From Anagrus nilaparvatae (lineage: Eukaryota; Arthropoda; Insecta; Hymenoptera; Mymaridae), in assembly GCA_022575985.1 (NCBI GenBank), contig JAKSXM010000014.1:27714001-27778000 (forward strand): a stretch of 64,000 nt of DNA, written 5' to 3'. Below, in pieces: positions 61,501 through 64,000 of the stretch (the stretch's first letter is position 1; each line of letters starts with the position of its first letter). A program made the translations under genes and the position numbers. A model generated the notes under the pieces. The model searched no databases, was not told the origin of the DNA, and saw nothing but the letters and a program-made list of their open reading frames with translations.

Positions 61501-64000
61501 TTAAATAGGTATCAAAAATATTGTATTTTTAGAATCTTTGGATCTACTTGCATGAAACCATTTGAATTGTTTAAAATTTTTATAAACCAAATTTACTAAT
61601 AATAAGAGAATATTTTACGTAGAGGAAAACTAAAACAAATACGGCCCTTCAGGCCAGCGTAATTAAAAAACAAGATATAAATAAATTAAATAAGTATAAA
61701 AATTATTGTATATTTAGAAAAGGTGGATCCACTTTCATAAAACCATTTGAATAGGTTAAAATTTTTATAAAACAAGTTTACTTATAATGAGAAAATATGT
61801 AAAATAGAGAAAAACTTAAACAAATACAGTCCAAAAGGCCTGAGAAATAAAAAAACATAATATAAAAAATTTAAATAGGTATCAAAATTATTGTATTTTT
61901 ATAAACGTTGGATCCACTTGCATGAAACCATTTGAATAGGTTAAAATTTTTATAAAACAAGTTTACTTATAATGAAAAAATATGTAAAATAGAGAAAAAC
62001 CTAAACAAATACAGTCAAAAAGGCCTGAGAAATAAAAAAACAAGATATAAAAATTTAAATAGGTATCAAAAATATTGTATTTTTAGAATCATTGGATCTA
62101 CTTGCTTGAAACCATTTGAATTGTTTAAAATTTTTATAAACCAAGTTTACTTATAATGAAAAAATATGTAAAATAGAGAAAAACCTTAACAAATACAGTC
62201 CAAAAGGCCTGAGAAATAAAAAAACAAGATATAAAAATTTAAATAGGTATCAAAAATATTGTATTTTTAGAATCTTTGGATCTACTTGCATGAAACCATT
62301 TGAATTGGTTAAACTTTTTATAAACCAAATTTACTTATAATAAGAGAATATTCTACGTAGAGGAAAACTAAAACAAATACGGCCCTTCAGGCCAGCGTAA
62401 TTAAAAAACAAGATATAAATAAATTAAATAAGTATCAAAATTATTGTATATTTAGAAAAGGTGGATCCACTTTCACGAAACCATTTGAATAGGTTAAAAT
62501 TTTTATAAAACAAGTTTACTTATAATGAAAAAATATGTAAAATAGAGAAAAACCTTAACAAATACAGTCCAAAAGGCCTGAGAAATAAAAAAACAAGATA
62601 TATAAATTTAAATAAGTATCAAAAATATTGTATTTTTAGAATCTTTGGATCTACTTGCATGAAACCATTTGAATTGGTTAAAATTTTTATAAACCAACTT
62701 TACTAATAATAAGAGAATATTTTACGTAGAGGAACACTAAAACAAATACGGCCCTTCAGGCCAGCGTAATTAAAAAACAAGATATAAATAAATTAAATAA
62801 GTATAAAAATTATTGTATATTTAGAAAAGGTGGATCCACTTTCATAAAACCATTTGAATAGGTTAAAATTTTTATAAAACAAGTTTACTTATAATGAAAA
62901 AATATGTAAAATAGAGAAAAACTTGAACAAATACAGTCCAAAAGGCCTGAGAAATAAGAAAACATAATATAAAAAATTTAAATAGGTATCAAAATTATTG
63001 TATTTTTATAAACGTTGGATCCACTTGCATGAAACCATTTAAATAGGTTAAAATTTTTATAAAACAAGTTTACTTATAATGAAAAAATATGTAAAATTGA
63101 GAAAAACCTTAACAAATACAGTCCAAAAGGCCTGAGAAATAAAAAAACAAGATATAAAAATTTAAATAGGTATCAAAAATATTGTATTTTTAGAATCTTT
63201 GGATCTACTTGCATGAAACCATTTGAATTGGTTAAAATTTTTATAAACCAAATTTACTAATAATAAGAGAATATTTTACGTAGAGGAAAACTAAAACAAA
63301 TACGGCCCTTCAGGCCAGCGTAATTAAAAAACAAGATATAAATAAATTAAATAAGTATAAAAATTATTGTATATTTAGAAAAGGTGGATCCACTTTCATA
63401 AAACCATTTGAATAGGTTAAAATTTTTATAAAACAAGTTTACTTATAATGAGAAAATATGTAAAATAGAGAAAAACTTAAACAAATACAGTCCAAAAGGC
63501 CTGAGAAATAAAAAAACATAATATAAAAAATTTAAATAGGTATCAAAATTATTGTATTTTTATAAACGTTGGATCCACTTGCATGAAACCATTTGAATAG
63601 GTTAAAATTTTTATAAAACAAGTTTACTTATAATGAAAAAATATGTAAAATAGAGAAAAACCTTAACAAATACAGTCCAAAAGGCCTGAGAAATAAAAAA
63701 ACAAGATATAAAAATTTAAATAGGTATCAAAAATATTGTATTTTTAGAATCTTTGGATCTACTTGCATGAAACCATTTGAATTGGTTAAACTTTTTATAA
63801 ACCAAATTTACTTATAATAAGAAAATATTCTACGTAGAGGAAAACTAAAACAAATACGGCCCTTCAGGCCAGCGTAATTAAAAAACAAGATATAAATAAA
63901 TTAAATAAGTATTAAAATTATTGTATATTTAGAAAAGGTGGATCCACTTTCATGAAACCATTTGAATAGGTTAAAATTTTTATAAAACAAGTTTACTTAT
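58509..64000. repeat. satellite II: ~185-bp monomer array (5.5 kb, continues past the window)
   Basis: Monomers of 184-185 bases repeat about thirty times. They share CCATTTGAATAGGTTAAAAT, TTTTATAAA and CAAGTTTACTTATAAT. Subtypes differ at the start: CTGAGAAATAAAAAAACAAG or CTGAGAAATAAAAAAACATA against CAGCGTAATTAAAAAACAAG. They also differ in AGAATCTTTGGATCTACTTG against AGAAAAGGTGGATCCACTTT, and in GGCCCTTCAGGCC against AGTCCAAAAGGCC. Rare variants recur at 1661 bases (nine monomers; for example AACTTGAACAAATACAG near 61260 and 62921) and at 1477 bases (eight monomers; near 62311 and 63788). No sequence shared with satellite I was noticed. A 64-codon minus-strand frame at 59550-59744 is incidental. 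Confidence 0.93.

Noticed and set aside
40392..64000. CRISPR array
   Set aside because: The repeats are contiguous satellite monomers of 141 and ~185 bp without unique spacers, in a eukaryotic genome.
1..64000. tRNA, rRNA or other structural RNA genes
   Set aside because: No cloverleaf with conserved A and B boxes or rRNA segment was recognised by eye. A covariance-model scan would be needed to exclude them.

Overview
The window is eukaryotic nuclear DNA and almost certainly comes from an insect. It is very AT-rich, with GT-AG introns and single-base runs everywhere. The protein-coding genes are animal and arthropod types: a secreted heparan-sulfate 6-O-endosulfatase, a DLGAP/vulcan scaffold protein, a Spätzle-family cystine-knot ligand and a ribosomal protein S27 copy. 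The order cannot be fixed from the sequence. The base composition would suit a parasitoid wasp or another AT-rich insect, but that is a guess.

Layout. 1-5.9 kb: AT-rich non-coding DNA with several foldback (long inverted repeat) elements and a possible upstream promoter. 6.0-15.1 kb (+): Sulf1, thirteen coding exons that join in frame into 1154 residues. Its large second intron holds an unrecognised three-exon gene on the opposite strand (8243-6903) for a 276-residue protein with a signal peptide. 15.1-19.1 kb: non-coding, with a dispersed repeat and a GC-rich hairpin MITE flanked by TA. 19.1-23.4 kb (+): the 3' part, or all, of a DLGAP/vulcan gene. 23.5-30.3 kb: foldback elements, including a palindrome of about 2 kb with a second palindrome inserted in one arm. 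30.4-33.2 kb (+): a seven-exon spätzle gene, 305 residues. 34.8-35.0 kb (-): an intronless, divergent RpS27 reading frame. 35.1-40.4 kb: a tandem array with about 155-bp units in trimers, another palindrome, and a mirrored array of about 127-bp units.

40.4-64 kb is satellite DNA. Satellite I (40.39-58.51 kb) has a 141-bp monomer, about 128 copies. Because 141 is divisible by three, long open frames run through it, but the variants mostly change amino acids, so it is probably not coding. Its last 11 kb is two tandem copies of one 5499-bp (39-monomer) block. Satellite II (58.52 kb to the window end) has monomers of about 185 bp in several subtypes, with 8- and 9-monomer higher-order repeats. 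The two satellites touch with no unique DNA between them, which suggests the edge of a heterochromatic or pericentromeric domain.

The genes do not form a pathway. Sulf1 (heparan sulfate editing) and the spätzle ligand are both extracellular signalling components, and DLGAP is a submembrane scaffold. The best candidates for something undescribed are the nested secreted-protein gene and the organisation of satellite I.
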